Shown here in pieces: positions 46,458 through 54,751 of a stretch of DNA of 64,000 bases. Under the pieces are notes generated by a model. That model saw only the letters and a list, made by a program, of their open reading frames with translations. It had not been told where the DNA came from and made no database searches. Each line of letters begins with the position of its first letter. Position 1 is the first letter of the stretch. A program made the translations under genes and the position numbers. Location of the stretch: contig JAGNEZ010000010.1 of the NCBI GenBank assembly GCA_018003015.1, positions 62,001 through 126,000 on the forward strand. The letters run 5' to 3'. The stretch comes from Phycisphaerae bacterium (GTDB lineage: Bacteria; Planctomycetota; Phycisphaerae; UBA1845; PWPN01).

Positions 46458-48239
46458 TTAGTGTTTATCGGCACCTGCGGCCCGCGTATTGAATGACAAT
46501 GCGTTGGCGACCGCCTCTGAAGTGCGCAGATATCGGTCGTAGACGCGAAGTACGGACAGTTGGCCATCGAGTGAGGTGGCCAGGCGCAGGGTTTGGTCGC
46601 CGTTCACGTTGGCCAGCTCGGATGGAAACCTGGACCAGCCGCTTCGCCGAGTCGGGCCGCCGTCACACAATCGGCCATCGACGACGAAGGTGATGATTTT
46701 GGGTCCGCCGTCGACAATGGCGGTGAGGTGGTGGTATCTGCCGGGGATGAGGGAGCCGGGATCGCACTCCCCGGTGGCCCGGTTGAGGCCGTCGCACATC
46801 TCGATTCGTACGGTGGCGTCCGAACCGGTGACCAGGGTCAATCCTCGGCCGCGGTGGTTCTGTGTTTCGAGGATGACTTGGCCTGGGGTGATGCGGTTGA
46901 GTTTCAGGGTCAGGTCGAGGGTGAAGCCGCCGCCGGTGGCGAGGTTGGGCAGTAGTGGGATGTGGACCTGGGTCTGGTTGCCGGCGGACAGATCGAGGTC
47001 GAGGATCAAGCCCCTGCGGGCGACCTGGCGGTTGTTTTGCTGGTTCCACGCTCCGTGGAGGAGGGTCGGGTCGATTTCATGGACTCGGGCGATGCTCTTT
47101 TGGGTTTCGGTGATCCAATAGCGGCCTTCCTGTTCGATCAGGTCGGGGTAGCTGATTCGCGTGGCCGGGTCGCGGTCGTAGAGCAGGATTTCCGGTTGTG
47201 ACCAAAGGAGGTGTCCTTCGCGTTCGATGCCGCCGCAGATCCAAGCCGGATTGCGGTCGAGGAAGTCTCGGCCCCCGTGGTTATGGAACCAGAGGAGGTA
47301 GTGACCGTTGCGGGCCCGGAAGAGTCGCGGGCAGGCCCGGGGCTGTTTGATGGGCTGGCCGCCGGGCGTGTAGGTGGCGATCTCGGGTTTGCTCCAGGTT
47401 CGTCCGCGGTCGCGGCTGTAGGTATGGACGGCCCGGCCGGTGGTGGTGCGATAGATGCAGTAGAGGTCGCCGTTGGCGAGGGGGACGATGTTGTGTTCTT
47501 CCTGGACGGAACCGAACTCGGGGGCGCGGATACCTTGTTCTCCCTCGGGGAGCATGAGCCATTTGATGCTGTTGGGGTCGGGTTCAGTGAGGATGTTATC
47601 GGAGCGGAACAGCCATCCTTCGCCCTGGTCGAGCAAGTAGGCTCCGAGCTTGGTGAAGGCGAAGAGCGCGGAGGGTCCGCAGGTATCGGGTTTGTCGATG
47701 CCCCAGAGGATCTGGACTTTGCCTTTCCAGTCGTTGGTCCGGTCGCAATCGGTGAGTCGGACGGGGAGGCGATAACGTTCCTTGGACCAGGTCCGGCCGC
47801 CGTCGTCGGAGTACTTGAAGGCGTACCAGCCGAGCATGTCGAAGCGGTTGATCTTCTTGCCGCCGAGGGTTTGGGGTCCGACGCGGTCGCCGTTGTAGTT
47901 GTAGAAGGCGTAGACCCGGCCGGTGGGGGTGATGAGTGGTGTTGCCCACGAGGCGTCGGGTCCGTTGGCGGGTTCGATGTCGGTGAGTTTCGACCAGCTG
48001 GATCCGTGGTTGGTGCTGATGGTTGAGACGACGTGTTGTCCGCCCTGGCCTTCTTCGCCCTTGCCGGTGGTGAGCACGCAGAGCCAGTGGCCCTCGCGGG
48101 TGACGATGACGTAGGGCTGGTCGCAGTAGCCCTCGTCGGGGATGGGCGACCCATAGCGGATATCGCGAGGGTCTGGGCCGAGGCTGCAGCCGGCTGGCAG
48201 CAGCAGGCACGCGGCCATCCATGGGCGTGGGGGTTTCAT
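46458..48239 (-). CDS. Lipoprotein with sialidase-like propeller and LamG-like C terminus
   Basis: 593 residues from ATG 48239. The N terminus is a lipoprotein signal with lipobox LPAGC. Three Asp-box motifs of the sialidase/BNR type are visible (STNHGSSWS, SDDGGRTWS, SRDRGRTWS), so the first 400 residues form a beta-propeller. The C-terminal 180 residues look like a concanavalin/LamG fold (FTLDLTLKLNRITPG, VIPGRYHHL-like LIPGRYHHLTAIVDGG). It probably binds or cleaves a glycan at the cell surface; sialidase activity itself is not shown, because the arginine triad cannot be placed with confidence. Confidence 0.75.
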   Translation of the reverse strand: MKPPRPWMAACLLLPAGCSLGPDPRDIRYGSPIPDEGYCDQPYVIVTREGHWLCVLTTGKGEEGQGGQHVVSTISTNHGSSWSKLTDIEPANGPDASWATPLITPTGRVYAFYNYNGDRVGPQTLGGKKINRFDMLGWYAFKYSDDGGRTWSKERYRLPVRLTDCDRTNDWKGKVQILWGIDKPDTCGPSALFAFTKLGAYLLDQGEGWLFRSDNILTEPDPNSIKWLMLPEGEQGIRAPEFGSVQEEHNIVPLANGDLYCIYRTTTGRAVHTYSRDRGRTWSKPEIATYTPGGQPIKQPRACPRLFRARNGHYLLWFHNHGGRDFLDRNPAWICGGIEREGHLLWSQPEILLYDRDPATRISYPDLIEQEGRYWITETQKSIARVHEIDPTLLHGAWNQQNNRQVARRGLILDLDLSAGNQTQVHIPLLPNLATGGGFTLDLTLKLNRITPGQVILETQNHRGRGLTLVTGSDATVRIEMCDGLNRATGECDPGSLIPGRYHHLTAIVDGGPKIITFVVDGRLCDGGPTRRSGWSRFPSELANVNGDQTLRLATSLDGQLSVLRVYDRYLRTSEAVANALSFNTRAAGADKH

Positions 48240-48350
48240 GACGTCGCCATCTCCGTTGTCCTGGTCACGTTGTGTTACCTCCAATACCCACCATAACACT
48301 CCTCTGGAAGCCCTTGGGCGCGGGGCCCGGGCTTTTCTCTCGTTTGGCGT

Positions 48351-49955
48351 TCATTGCTGGAACTGGAACGCATAGAGGTCCGCGTCTCGGACCTGGAATC
48401 GCAGCCGGACGCTTTTGCCGGCCAGGGAGCTCACATCGCTGTGGCGTTGCCAGGTGACCACGCGGCTGATCTCGTTGGCGGTGTGGATCAGGTCGCATTT
48501 CTCGGGGGCGAAGTGATCGAGGGCGGAGCCGTCGGCGTCAAGGAGGCCGACCTGGACGATGCCGGTGGCGGACGTATCCACGTTGAGGAGCAACCGGCTG
48601 CCTTTGAAGATCAGCGGGCAGGTGGTGAACTCGCCGCCGGTGTAGGCTCCGCGGGCGGAGACGAATCCGTCGCGGCGAAGCACGAGGCGGCTGAGGACGG
48701 CGATGTTCTGATCGGCGCCGAGTCCGGCCTCGGTGAGCAGTTGCTTGTTGCGTTCGTTGCGGTCCCAGCCGTGGAGCCAGTCGCTGCCCCGGTAGTAGAG
48801 GAACATTTCGCGGCCGCTCAGGTCGGGCACGAGGCCCCAGACGACCCGTGCCGACGCCCAGTCGAAATCGCCTTTGATGCCCAGGGGGACGAATGCCCGG
48901 CGGCGGTACCGTTCCCAGCGGACGCCGTCGCGGCTGGCGGCGAACTGCGTATCCAGCGGCCCGGCGTTCATGGGCAGCTCCCGGGGGAACTCGGCGAGGA
49001 CTCCGCCGATGTAGTGGTAGTAGGCGGTGGGGAACATGTAGTAGGCGTTTTCGGCCCAAGGGTACTTGATTGTGGCGCTCATGTAGTAGTCCACGACCTG
49101 GTTTTCGCCGTGGAACAGGTCATTGCGGTCCGGTCCGAGGACGACGGGCAGATCCTGCACCGGTGGGAAGGCGAGGGTGTCGGACTCGCCGCGGGCGATG
49201 GATCGTCCCTGGGAGCCCTTCTCGGTGACGTTCTTGCGCATGTAGGCCACGTACTTGCGGATCTGGTCGTCCCAGAAGATGACGTTCTGGGAGTCGAGAT
49301 GGTGGCCCTTGGTTTGCGGTCGGGCGTTGAGCACGGCCTGGTGGGTGGGTTTCCAGTGGATTCCGTCGGGTGAGGAGAACAGGTGGACGCCCTCGCCCAG
49401 CTCGCCGTAGCGGATGGCCAGGCGGAACTGTTCGTTCTTTGGGGCGAGCGGGTCGTGGAAGACCATTCCGCCGTCCTGGCCGATGCGTACCCCGGAAGCC
49501 CCGTGTCCGAAGACGATGTTGTTGTCTTTTCGGCCCTGGTACTCGGTGAGTCCGATTACAGTTTTTTCCCACTTTATACCATCTTTGGACCGGGCGTAGC
49601 AGACCGCCCCGTTGGTCTTGCCGGTGTCCCAGTGCGCGGTGTCCATGGCGTGGTACCACATGTGGTAGGTGTCGCCGAGTTTCATCACGCTGCTGTAGGG
49701 TCCGATGCCGCCTTTTTCCCAGGGATGTTCGGGCCGGATGGTCATTTCGCCGGTCTTGCGGGGCGGGTGGACGCACAGTTCGATGCCGCGGGCGTTTTGG
49801 AGGAATGTCTGGTCGATGAAGACCTGCCGGCGGTCGGCGATGTCCAGGGGGCTGTTGGCCGGGGTGGGGGGGGGGTCGGTGTTGGCTGCTGGAGCGAGGG
49901 TGAGCCAGAGCCAGGAGAGCATCAGGGACGAGGAGGCGGAGGTGAGGAGGTTCAT
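48351..49955 (-). CDS. Exported glycosidase-like five-bladed propeller protein
   Basis: 534 residues with GGAG a few bases before ATG 49955. A signal peptide (LMLSWLWLTLAPAANT) is followed by a fold rich in Trp/Asp loops typical of GH43/GH32-like propellers: YSSVMKLGDTYHMWYHAMDT, GAVCYARSKDGIKWEK, HLFSSPDGIHWKPT and FAASRDGVRWERYRRR. A beta-sandwich C-terminal part (about 430-534) follows. The exact glycosidase family cannot be settled by eye. It lies in a row with the sialidase-like lipoprotein and the exported isomerase, which suggests a glycan use locus. Confidence 0.65.
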   Translation of the reverse strand: MNLLTSASSSLMLSWLWLTLAPAANTDPPPTPANSPLDIADRRQVFIDQTFLQNARGIELCVHPPRKTGEMTIRPEHPWEKGGIGPYSSVMKLGDTYHMWYHAMDTAHWDTGKTNGAVCYARSKDGIKWEKTVIGLTEYQGRKDNNIVFGHGASGVRIGQDGGMVFHDPLAPKNEQFRLAIRYGELGEGVHLFSSPDGIHWKPTHQAVLNARPQTKGHHLDSQNVIFWDDQIRKYVAYMRKNVTEKGSQGRSIARGESDTLAFPPVQDLPVVLGPDRNDLFHGENQVVDYYMSATIKYPWAENAYYMFPTAYYHYIGGVLAEFPRELPMNAGPLDTQFAASRDGVRWERYRRRAFVPLGIKGDFDWASARVVWGLVPDLSGREMFLYYRGSDWLHGWDRNERNKQLLTEAGLGADQNIAVLSRLVLRRDGFVSARGAYTGGEFTTCPLIFKGSRLLLNVDTSATGIVQVGLLDADGSALDHFAPEKCDLIHTANEISRVVTWQRHSDVSSLAGKSVRLRFQVRDADLYAFQFQQ

Positions 49956-50193
49956 TCTTTTCTCCTTTTGCGGATCGGGTCGAAGGCTTGATAGCCGGCA
50001 AGTCGGGCGTTCGGGTTCGGTGGTCGCAGCCGGCCGCCGGTTCCCGTTTTCGCCGGCGGGGTCTGAGCCGAGGCGTCGGGGGGACCGGCGGTCGGGCCTG
50101 TGGCAAGGCTTGCGGAGGTTGGGCGGCGCTGCCGGTTGGACGGGAGCGTCGCGCGTGGCCGGTCACTGTGCCGGACGGTCTGCATCGAGGTCA

Positions 50194-51069
50194 TCAGACG
50201 TCGCAGATCCTGAACGCTTGTTCGAGGGCTTTCAGGGCATCGCCTTTGGGGACGAATTCCTGTCCCACGAAACCCTTGTAGCCGGTGTCGGCGATGGCCT
50301 TCATGACGGCGGTGTAGTTGATTTCCTGGCTTTCGTCGATCTCGTTGCGTCCCGGGTTGCCGCCGGTGTGGTAGTGGAGGATGTACTCGTGGTTGGCCCG
50401 GATGGTGCGAATGATATCGCCCTCCATGATCTGGGCGTGGTAAATGTCGTAGAGAATGCCGAAGCGGGGGGACCCGACCTGTCTGGCGATGGCCGTACCG
50501 AAAGCGATGTGGTCGCATTGGTAGTCCTTGTGATCGACCTTGCTGTTGAGGTATTCCATGCAGATATTGATTTTTTTCTTTTCGGCGTAGCCGATGATTC
50601 GCTTGAGGCCCTCGACGCAGTTGCGGATGCCCTCGTCGTCTGCCTGTCCCTTGCGGTTGCCGGAGAAGGTAATGACGTTGGGCAGGCCCGCGTCGGCGGC
50701 GAGGTCGATATTCTTGCGGAACTCGGCCTCGAGGCGTGGGTGGTTTTCGCGGCGGTTGAGTCCGTCGCCGATGCTGCCGGCGCCGGGCACCATGGAGGCG
50801 GTCAGCCCGTGTTTTTTGGCCATGGCCCATTCGTCGGGGCCGATCAGGTCGATTGCCTGGTAGCCGATGCGGGCGGCGTGTTTGCACAGGTCCTCGTAGC
50901 TGAGTTTGCCGTTGTAGCACCACCGGGAGACGGACTGGCGGATCCGTCCCTTGGGTTTTGCGGTTGGCGGCTCGTCAGCCGCGCCCGCCTGGGCCGCGAC
51001 CACTCCGCCGGCGATCCCGGTGGCCATCCAACCCATCACTGACCGACGCGAAACGCGAGTCTTGGACAT
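50194..51069 (-). CDS. Tat-exported hydroxypyruvate isomerase-like TIM barrel
   Basis: 291 residues. N-terminal Tat signal (SRRSVMGWMATGIAGGVVA). The barrel matches the hydroxypyruvate isomerase branch of the AP-endonuclease-2 family: NVITFSGNRKG, NICMEYLNSKVDH (metal Glu), FGILYDIYHAQIMEGD, YILHYHTGGNPGRNEID and GFVGQEFVPKGD (last metal Glu). All four metal ligands can be placed. The substrate is unknown; the name reflects similarity only. Last minus-strand gene before the phage-gene pair. Confidence 0.85.
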   Translation of the reverse strand: MSKTRVSRRSVMGWMATGIAGGVVAAQAGAADEPPTAKPKGRIRQSVSRWCYNGKLSYEDLCKHAARIGYQAIDLIGPDEWAMAKKHGLTASMVPGAGSIGDGLNRRENHPRLEAEFRKNIDLAADAGLPNVITFSGNRKGQADDEGIRNCVEGLKRIIGYAEKKKINICMEYLNSKVDHKDYQCDHIAFGTAIARQVGSPRFGILYDIYHAQIMEGDIIRTIRANHEYILHYHTGGNPGRNEIDESQEINYTAVMKAIADTGYKGFVGQEFVPKGDALKALEQAFRICDV

Positions 51070-51366
51070 GATTCACCTCGAAGGGGTTCTTGCGGAGGCC
51101 GGATTTGCCGGTTCCGGCCGGCTCTGCCAGGGTATCCCTCATACCCGCTCCGGTTCACGCGTATCACTATGCTCGGACTCGCACTGAAAGGCAAGCCGAG
51201 GGTAGTGCGGGGGGTCGTCGTGGAGCGGGGCGACGGTTGCGGAACGACGTGGAGGGGTGTCAGGGTCGGGGGGTGGTTTTCCGGGACGGGCGTCGTGTTA
51301 TTCATGGCTTGTTTTTCACTGGGGCGGTGACGGGTTCGTTCACGGCTCGTGTTCGAGGGTCTGGAC

Positions 51367-51401
51367 GCCGAAAAGCGCCAGCGCCAAACGAAGCCAATGG
51401 G
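51367..51401. repeat. 35-bp direct repeat, copy 1
   Basis: Core GCCGAAAAGCGCCAGCGCCA continuing through AACGAAGCCAATGGG. It is identical to 51440-51474, with a 73-bp period. The two-copy array lies 150 bp before the terminase gene. Confidence 0.85.
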
Positions 51402-51439
51402 TGGACGCAGTGGTCGAATCCGCGATTTCGAGCTCAGAT

Positions 51440-51474
51440 GCCGAAAAGCGCCAGCGCCAAACGAAGCCAATGGG
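51440..51474. repeat. 35-bp direct repeat, copy 2
   Basis: Exact second copy of 51367-51401, followed like copy 1 by a GTGG. The spacer between copies is 38 bp, and there is no third copy, so it is not a CRISPR array. Confidence 0.85.
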
Positions 51475-51554
51475 GTGGTCCACGTCTGGGCGGTCCGCGG
51501 TTTGCCGAGGCGAGGGGACGGCCGGTGTGTTGTCTGCTGCTGAGGCATACAGGC

Positions 51555-52907
51555 ATGACCGAAGGCACCTCCGACGCGCTGACAACAAGCCGGCTGGTCC
51601 GGGAGTCGGGTGTTGTTCGGCCGCTCCTCCCGCTCCTGGAGTACCAGAAGCGGGACATTGAATCACCTGCCCGGTTCAGCTGGTGCTGCTGGTCGCGGCA
51701 GATTGGCAAGAGCTTCACCAAGTCGCTTCGCCGTTTGTTGCGGGGAATTGAGCGGCGGCGGACGCAGGTTTTTCTTTCGGCCGGTGAGCGTCAGAGTCGG
51801 GAGCTGATGCTGAAGGTTCGGCAGCATTGCCGGGCGCTCAATCTGGCCGCCAGTTTCCAGGGGAGTCGTGATTTCGCGGGCACCCGTTTTCGGCAATTGA
51901 CGATCGAGCTGCCCAATGGTGTTCGGGTCATTGGCCTGCCGGCGAATCCGATCACGGCCCGGGGATTCACCGGTGACGTTTTTCTGGACGAGTTTGCGAT
52001 GCACCGTGAGGACCGGGAGATCTGGGCGGCCGTGTTCCCGACGGTGCTTCGCGGTGGTGGGGAGCTTGACGTGGCCTCGACGCCCAAAGGGCGTGACAAC
52101 CTGTTTGCGGAGCTGCGTGACAACGACCAGTTTGCGCATTCGATCGTGACGCTGGATGATGCCATTGCCGCGGGGCTCGAGATCGACGCCGGGCAGATTC
52201 GTCGCTCGATGCACGATGACGAGCTTTACCGCCAGGAGTTCGGGTGCGAGTTTCTTGACGAAGAGTCGGCCTTTCTGACCTATGAGCAGATCCAGCGGGT
52301 TGAGGATCCGGGGCTGGAGAGGGGTTTCGACCAGGGCTTGCTGGCCGCCTGCAAGGGGCCGCTGTATGTCGGCGTGGACATTGGTCGGCATCGCGACCTG
52401 ACGGTGATGTGGGTTGTGGAGCGATGCGAAGGCGTACTGATCACGCGTGGCGTGCGTGAGAGCCGGGGAGAGCTTTTCCGGGGGCAGGTTGAGGTTTTGT
52501 TCCGGTTGCTGGAGCTGCGGCGTGTCTGCCGGTGCTGCATCGACGCCGGGGGTATGGGGATGCCGCTGGCCGAGGCGGTCATGGAGCGGTTTGGGTCGGG
52601 GCGGGTGGAGGCGGTGCAGTTCAGCGCGATGGTCAAGGACTCGTTGGCGAGTGGTCTTCGTCTGCGTGTTGAGGAAGGCACGATTCGGATTCCGGCGGAC
52701 GAATTGATTCGCAACGACTGGCACTCGGTTCGCCGCTCGGTGGCGGTTGTCGGACCGGCTCGTTATGACGCGGCGCGGTCGGGCAGTGGTCATGCCGATC
52801 GATTCTGGGCGGCATGCCTGGCGGTTCGGGCGGCGGCGTGTGAAGGGGGCGTGATCGAGGTTGTGCGTGGCGAGGGTCTGCGGTTCGCGCGAGAAGGCGT
52901 ATGGTAG
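51555..52907 (+). CDS. Phage terminase large subunit
   Basis: Terminases package phage DNA by an ATPase motor and cut it with a nuclease. The 450-residue protein has the motor motifs SRQIGKS (Walker A) and GDVFLDEF (Walker B), the coupling stretch VASTPKGRDN, and the RNase H-like nuclease acids in YVGVDIGRHRDLT, CIDAGGMG and HADRFWA. So both activities look intact. ATG 51555 has GAGG 8 bp upstream; the frame is open to 51090 but only through repeat DNA. It is followed by a portal gene; no small terminase, protease or capsid gene is present. Confidence 0.9.
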   Translation: MTEGTSDALTTSRLVRESGVVRPLLPLLEYQKRDIESPARFSWCCWSRQIGKSFTKSLRRLLRGIERRRTQVFLSAGERQSRELMLKVRQHCRALNLAASFQGSRDFAGTRFRQLTIELPNGVRVIGLPANPITARGFTGDVFLDEFAMHREDREIWAAVFPTVLRGGGELDVASTPKGRDNLFAELRDNDQFAHSIVTLDDAIAAGLEIDAGQIRRSMHDDELYRQEFGCEFLDEESAFLTYEQIQRVEDPGLERGFDQGLLAACKGPLYVGVDIGRHRDLTVMWVVERCEGVLITRGVRESRGELFRGQVEVLFRLLELRRVCRCCIDAGGMGMPLAEAVMERFGSGRVEAVQFSAMVKDSLASGLRLRVEEGTIRIPADELIRNDWHSVRRSVAVVGPARYDAARSGSGHADRFWAACLAVRAAACEGGVIEVVRGEGLRFAREGVW

Positions 52908-53083
52908 GCAAGCCGAGGGCCGAAGGGTCGAGCGCGGAAGGGGTGGAGGGCAGGCTGCAACCGGTTGGCGGAGCGATGGGCGGTGGTGGGTCCTGGGTGT
53001 GAGCCGGGGCTTGGCGATGGCGGGGTGATCGGCGGGGCGGGATGACGAGGTTGAGGGGGGTCTGAAGAGGAGGGGTGGGCACG

Positions 53084-54367
53084 ATGAGTTTGCGGGCCTG
53101 GATTGCTCATGCGGTGGGTGGCCGGCGGGATGGGGGTGGGCGGGTGCGGCTGGGGCGGATGGTGCGGCCGCTAGCGTTGGATCGGTGGCGGGACTATCCG
53201 GCGGATGGACTCACGCCCTCGCGGCTGGTGACTCTTCTGCGGGCGGCGGACGACGGGGCGGTGGACCAGGCGATGGCCTTATTTCAGCAGATGGAGGAGA
53301 AGGACGCCCATCTGCATTCGGTTGCGAACACGCGGCGACTGGCGTTGACCGGTCTGGGTTGGGAGATCGTGTCGGCGGTGGAGGTTCGCGAGGGTGTGGA
53401 TCGGACGGCGGCGGATGAAGCGGCCGACCATGCCCGCGGGGTTCTGGCCGACATTGAGGGATTTGACGAGGCGTTGCAGCATCTGTCGATGGCCATGGGT
53501 CGCAACGTGGCCGTGGCCGAGAACGTGTATGACGTTGTCGAGGGGGAGCTGAGGCTGACGGATGTCATCCCGGTGGGTTTCGAGCGGCTCGCGTTTGACG
53601 CTTACGGTCGGGTGCGGATTCTCACCGAGCAGGAGCCGCAAGCCGGCATCGAGCTACCGGCTCACAAGTTTGTGGTGCATACGCCGCACACGGCCTGTGG
53701 TCATCCGATGCGTGGTGGGCTGCTGCGTGTCAGTGCGTTGTCCTATCTGGGCAAGCATTACGCGATGAAGGACTGGATGGTGTTCGCGGAGGTCTTTGGC
53801 ATGCCGGTTCGGGTTGCGCGATACGAACCGTCGGCCACGCCGGAGGAGAAGCAGGAGTTGCTGGGCATGTTGCGTTCGCTTGGCACGGACGCGTCGGCGG
53901 TGTTCAGCAAGGCGGTGGAGCTGCAGCTGCTCGAGGCTGGCCAGGGCAAGTCACCGCCGCCGTACGAGAGCATGTGCAACTTCTTCAACCGCGAGTTGTC
54001 GAAGGCCTGGCTGGGCGGCACGTTGACCGTCGAGACCAGCGGGCAGACGGGCACGTTCAGTACCGCCCAGATCCACGACGAGGTCCGGCTTGATCTTCGC
54101 CAGGACGACATGGCCAAGGAGGCCCGGACGATCCGGCGGGACGTTCTCGCGCCGATCACGCGGTTGCAGTTCGGCCCGGGCGCGCCGGTCCCGTTTTTCC
54201 GGCGGCGGTATGAACCGCCGCATGATCTTCGCGAGCTAGCCGGCGTGTTGGACATTGCGGTGAACGATCTGGGCATGGCGGTGCCTGATCGCTGGGCTCG
54301 TCACGCGCTCGGTGTGCCGGTTGCAGCGGAAGGGGAGGCGGTTCTCCACGGCAAGCCGCCGGGGTGA
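53084..54367 (+). CDS. DUF935 (Mu gp29-like) phage portal protein
   Basis: 427 residues from ATG 53084, with AGGAGGGG 8 bp upstream. It matches the Mu gp29 portal family: MEEKDAHLHSVANTRRLALT, GLGWEIVSA, IPVGFERLAFDAYGR, KHYAMKDWMVFAEVFGMPVR and FNRELSKAWLGGTLTVET. The portal forms the ring through which terminase drives DNA, so it is the direct partner of the upstream gene, in the Mu gene order (gp28, gp29). It is somewhat shorter than Mu gp29. A 176-bp gap separates the two genes, and no further head or tail genes follow. Confidence 0.87.
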   Translation: MSLRAWIAHAVGGRRDGGGRVRLGRMVRPLALDRWRDYPADGLTPSRLVTLLRAADDGAVDQAMALFQQMEEKDAHLHSVANTRRLALTGLGWEIVSAVEVREGVDRTAADEAADHARGVLADIEGFDEALQHLSMAMGRNVAVAENVYDVVEGELRLTDVIPVGFERLAFDAYGRVRILTEQEPQAGIELPAHKFVVHTPHTACGHPMRGGLLRVSALSYLGKHYAMKDWMVFAEVFGMPVRVARYEPSATPEEKQELLGMLRSLGTDASAVFSKAVELQLLEAGQGKSPPPYESMCNFFNRELSKAWLGGTLTVETSGQTGTFSTAQIHDEVRLDLRQDDMAKEARTIRRDVLAPITRLQFGPGAPVPFFRRRYEPPHDLRELAGVLDIAVNDLGMAVPDRWARHALGVPVAAEGEAVLHGKPPG

Positions 54368-54431
54368 CGGTGCTGCCGGCCGGGATGGTTATTGATGCTG
54401 GTTGGGTCAGCAGTCTCTCCCACCAAAGGCG

Positions 54432-54458
54432 GGCCCATAGACCGGTCTTTGCAGGGCT
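54432..54458. repeat. Short dispersed repeat, copy 2
   Basis: Matches 33409-33434 (GGCC-ATAG-CCGGTC-T-GCAGGGCT) with four differences. It lies 65 bp after the portal gene. Confidence 0.5.
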
Positions 54459-54555
54459 AGTCGGCGAACGACCTTGGTGGTAATCTCCTTCTTGAGATTA
54501 GCCCGCTTCACGGGGCTTCGCATTCTACGTGTCGTGCAACCGGGACTTTCCCATC

Positions 54556-54612
54556 ATGCCCAGGAACGTCCACAGCGAGATCAACCTCCACATGATGAGG
54601 TGGTCGCATTAA
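54556..54612 (+). pseudogene. Remnant of a Y1 (REP-associated) transposase N terminus
   Basis: ATG followed by 17 codons reading MPRNVHSEINLHMMRWSH and a stop. The first 12 residues match the usual opening of REP-associated tyrosine transposases (…NVxSEIxLHxxWHTK). The catalytic HUH motif and tyrosine are absent. It is too short to be functional and may be chance, although the nearby palindrome supports a former REP/RAYT element. Confidence 0.4.
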
Positions 54613-54751
54613 TGAACTGGAGGCGGCTCGAGGTGGGCGAGGATGCGGTTCTTGCTCTTTCTTTCTGCAAGCCCGCGCCTTGATGGTTGTCTTCTTCAGG
54701 TCTCGGCTGAGTTGAGTCACGACTAACCCGGTTGCTGGAGGATGGTCGGTG

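Larger units (their letters stand above)
51070..51554. other. Intergenic region with two 35-bp direct repeats
   Basis: 485 bp between the exported isomerase and the terminase. It contains the repeat pair at 51367-51401 and 51440-51474. The terminase frame stays open through it, but the translation is Arg/Gly-rich and repeat-derived, with no phage protein similarity. Confidence 0.6.
54368..54751. other. Intergenic region with repeat and transposase remnant
   Basis: 384 bp. It holds the dispersed repeat at 54432-54458, a palindrome-like AGCCC...GGGGCT near 54499-54516 that resembles a REP element, and the 18-codon Y1-transposase-like fragment at 54556-54612. The rest has no visible feature. 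Confidence 0.5.

Noticed and set aside
51367-51474. CRISPR array
   Set aside because: Only two repeats with one 38-bp spacer, and no cas genes in the window.
51090-51554. 155-codon N-terminal extension of the terminase
   Set aside because: The sequence is Arg/Gly-rich and runs through the 35-bp direct repeats; terminase similarity begins after ATG 51555, which has its own ribosome site.
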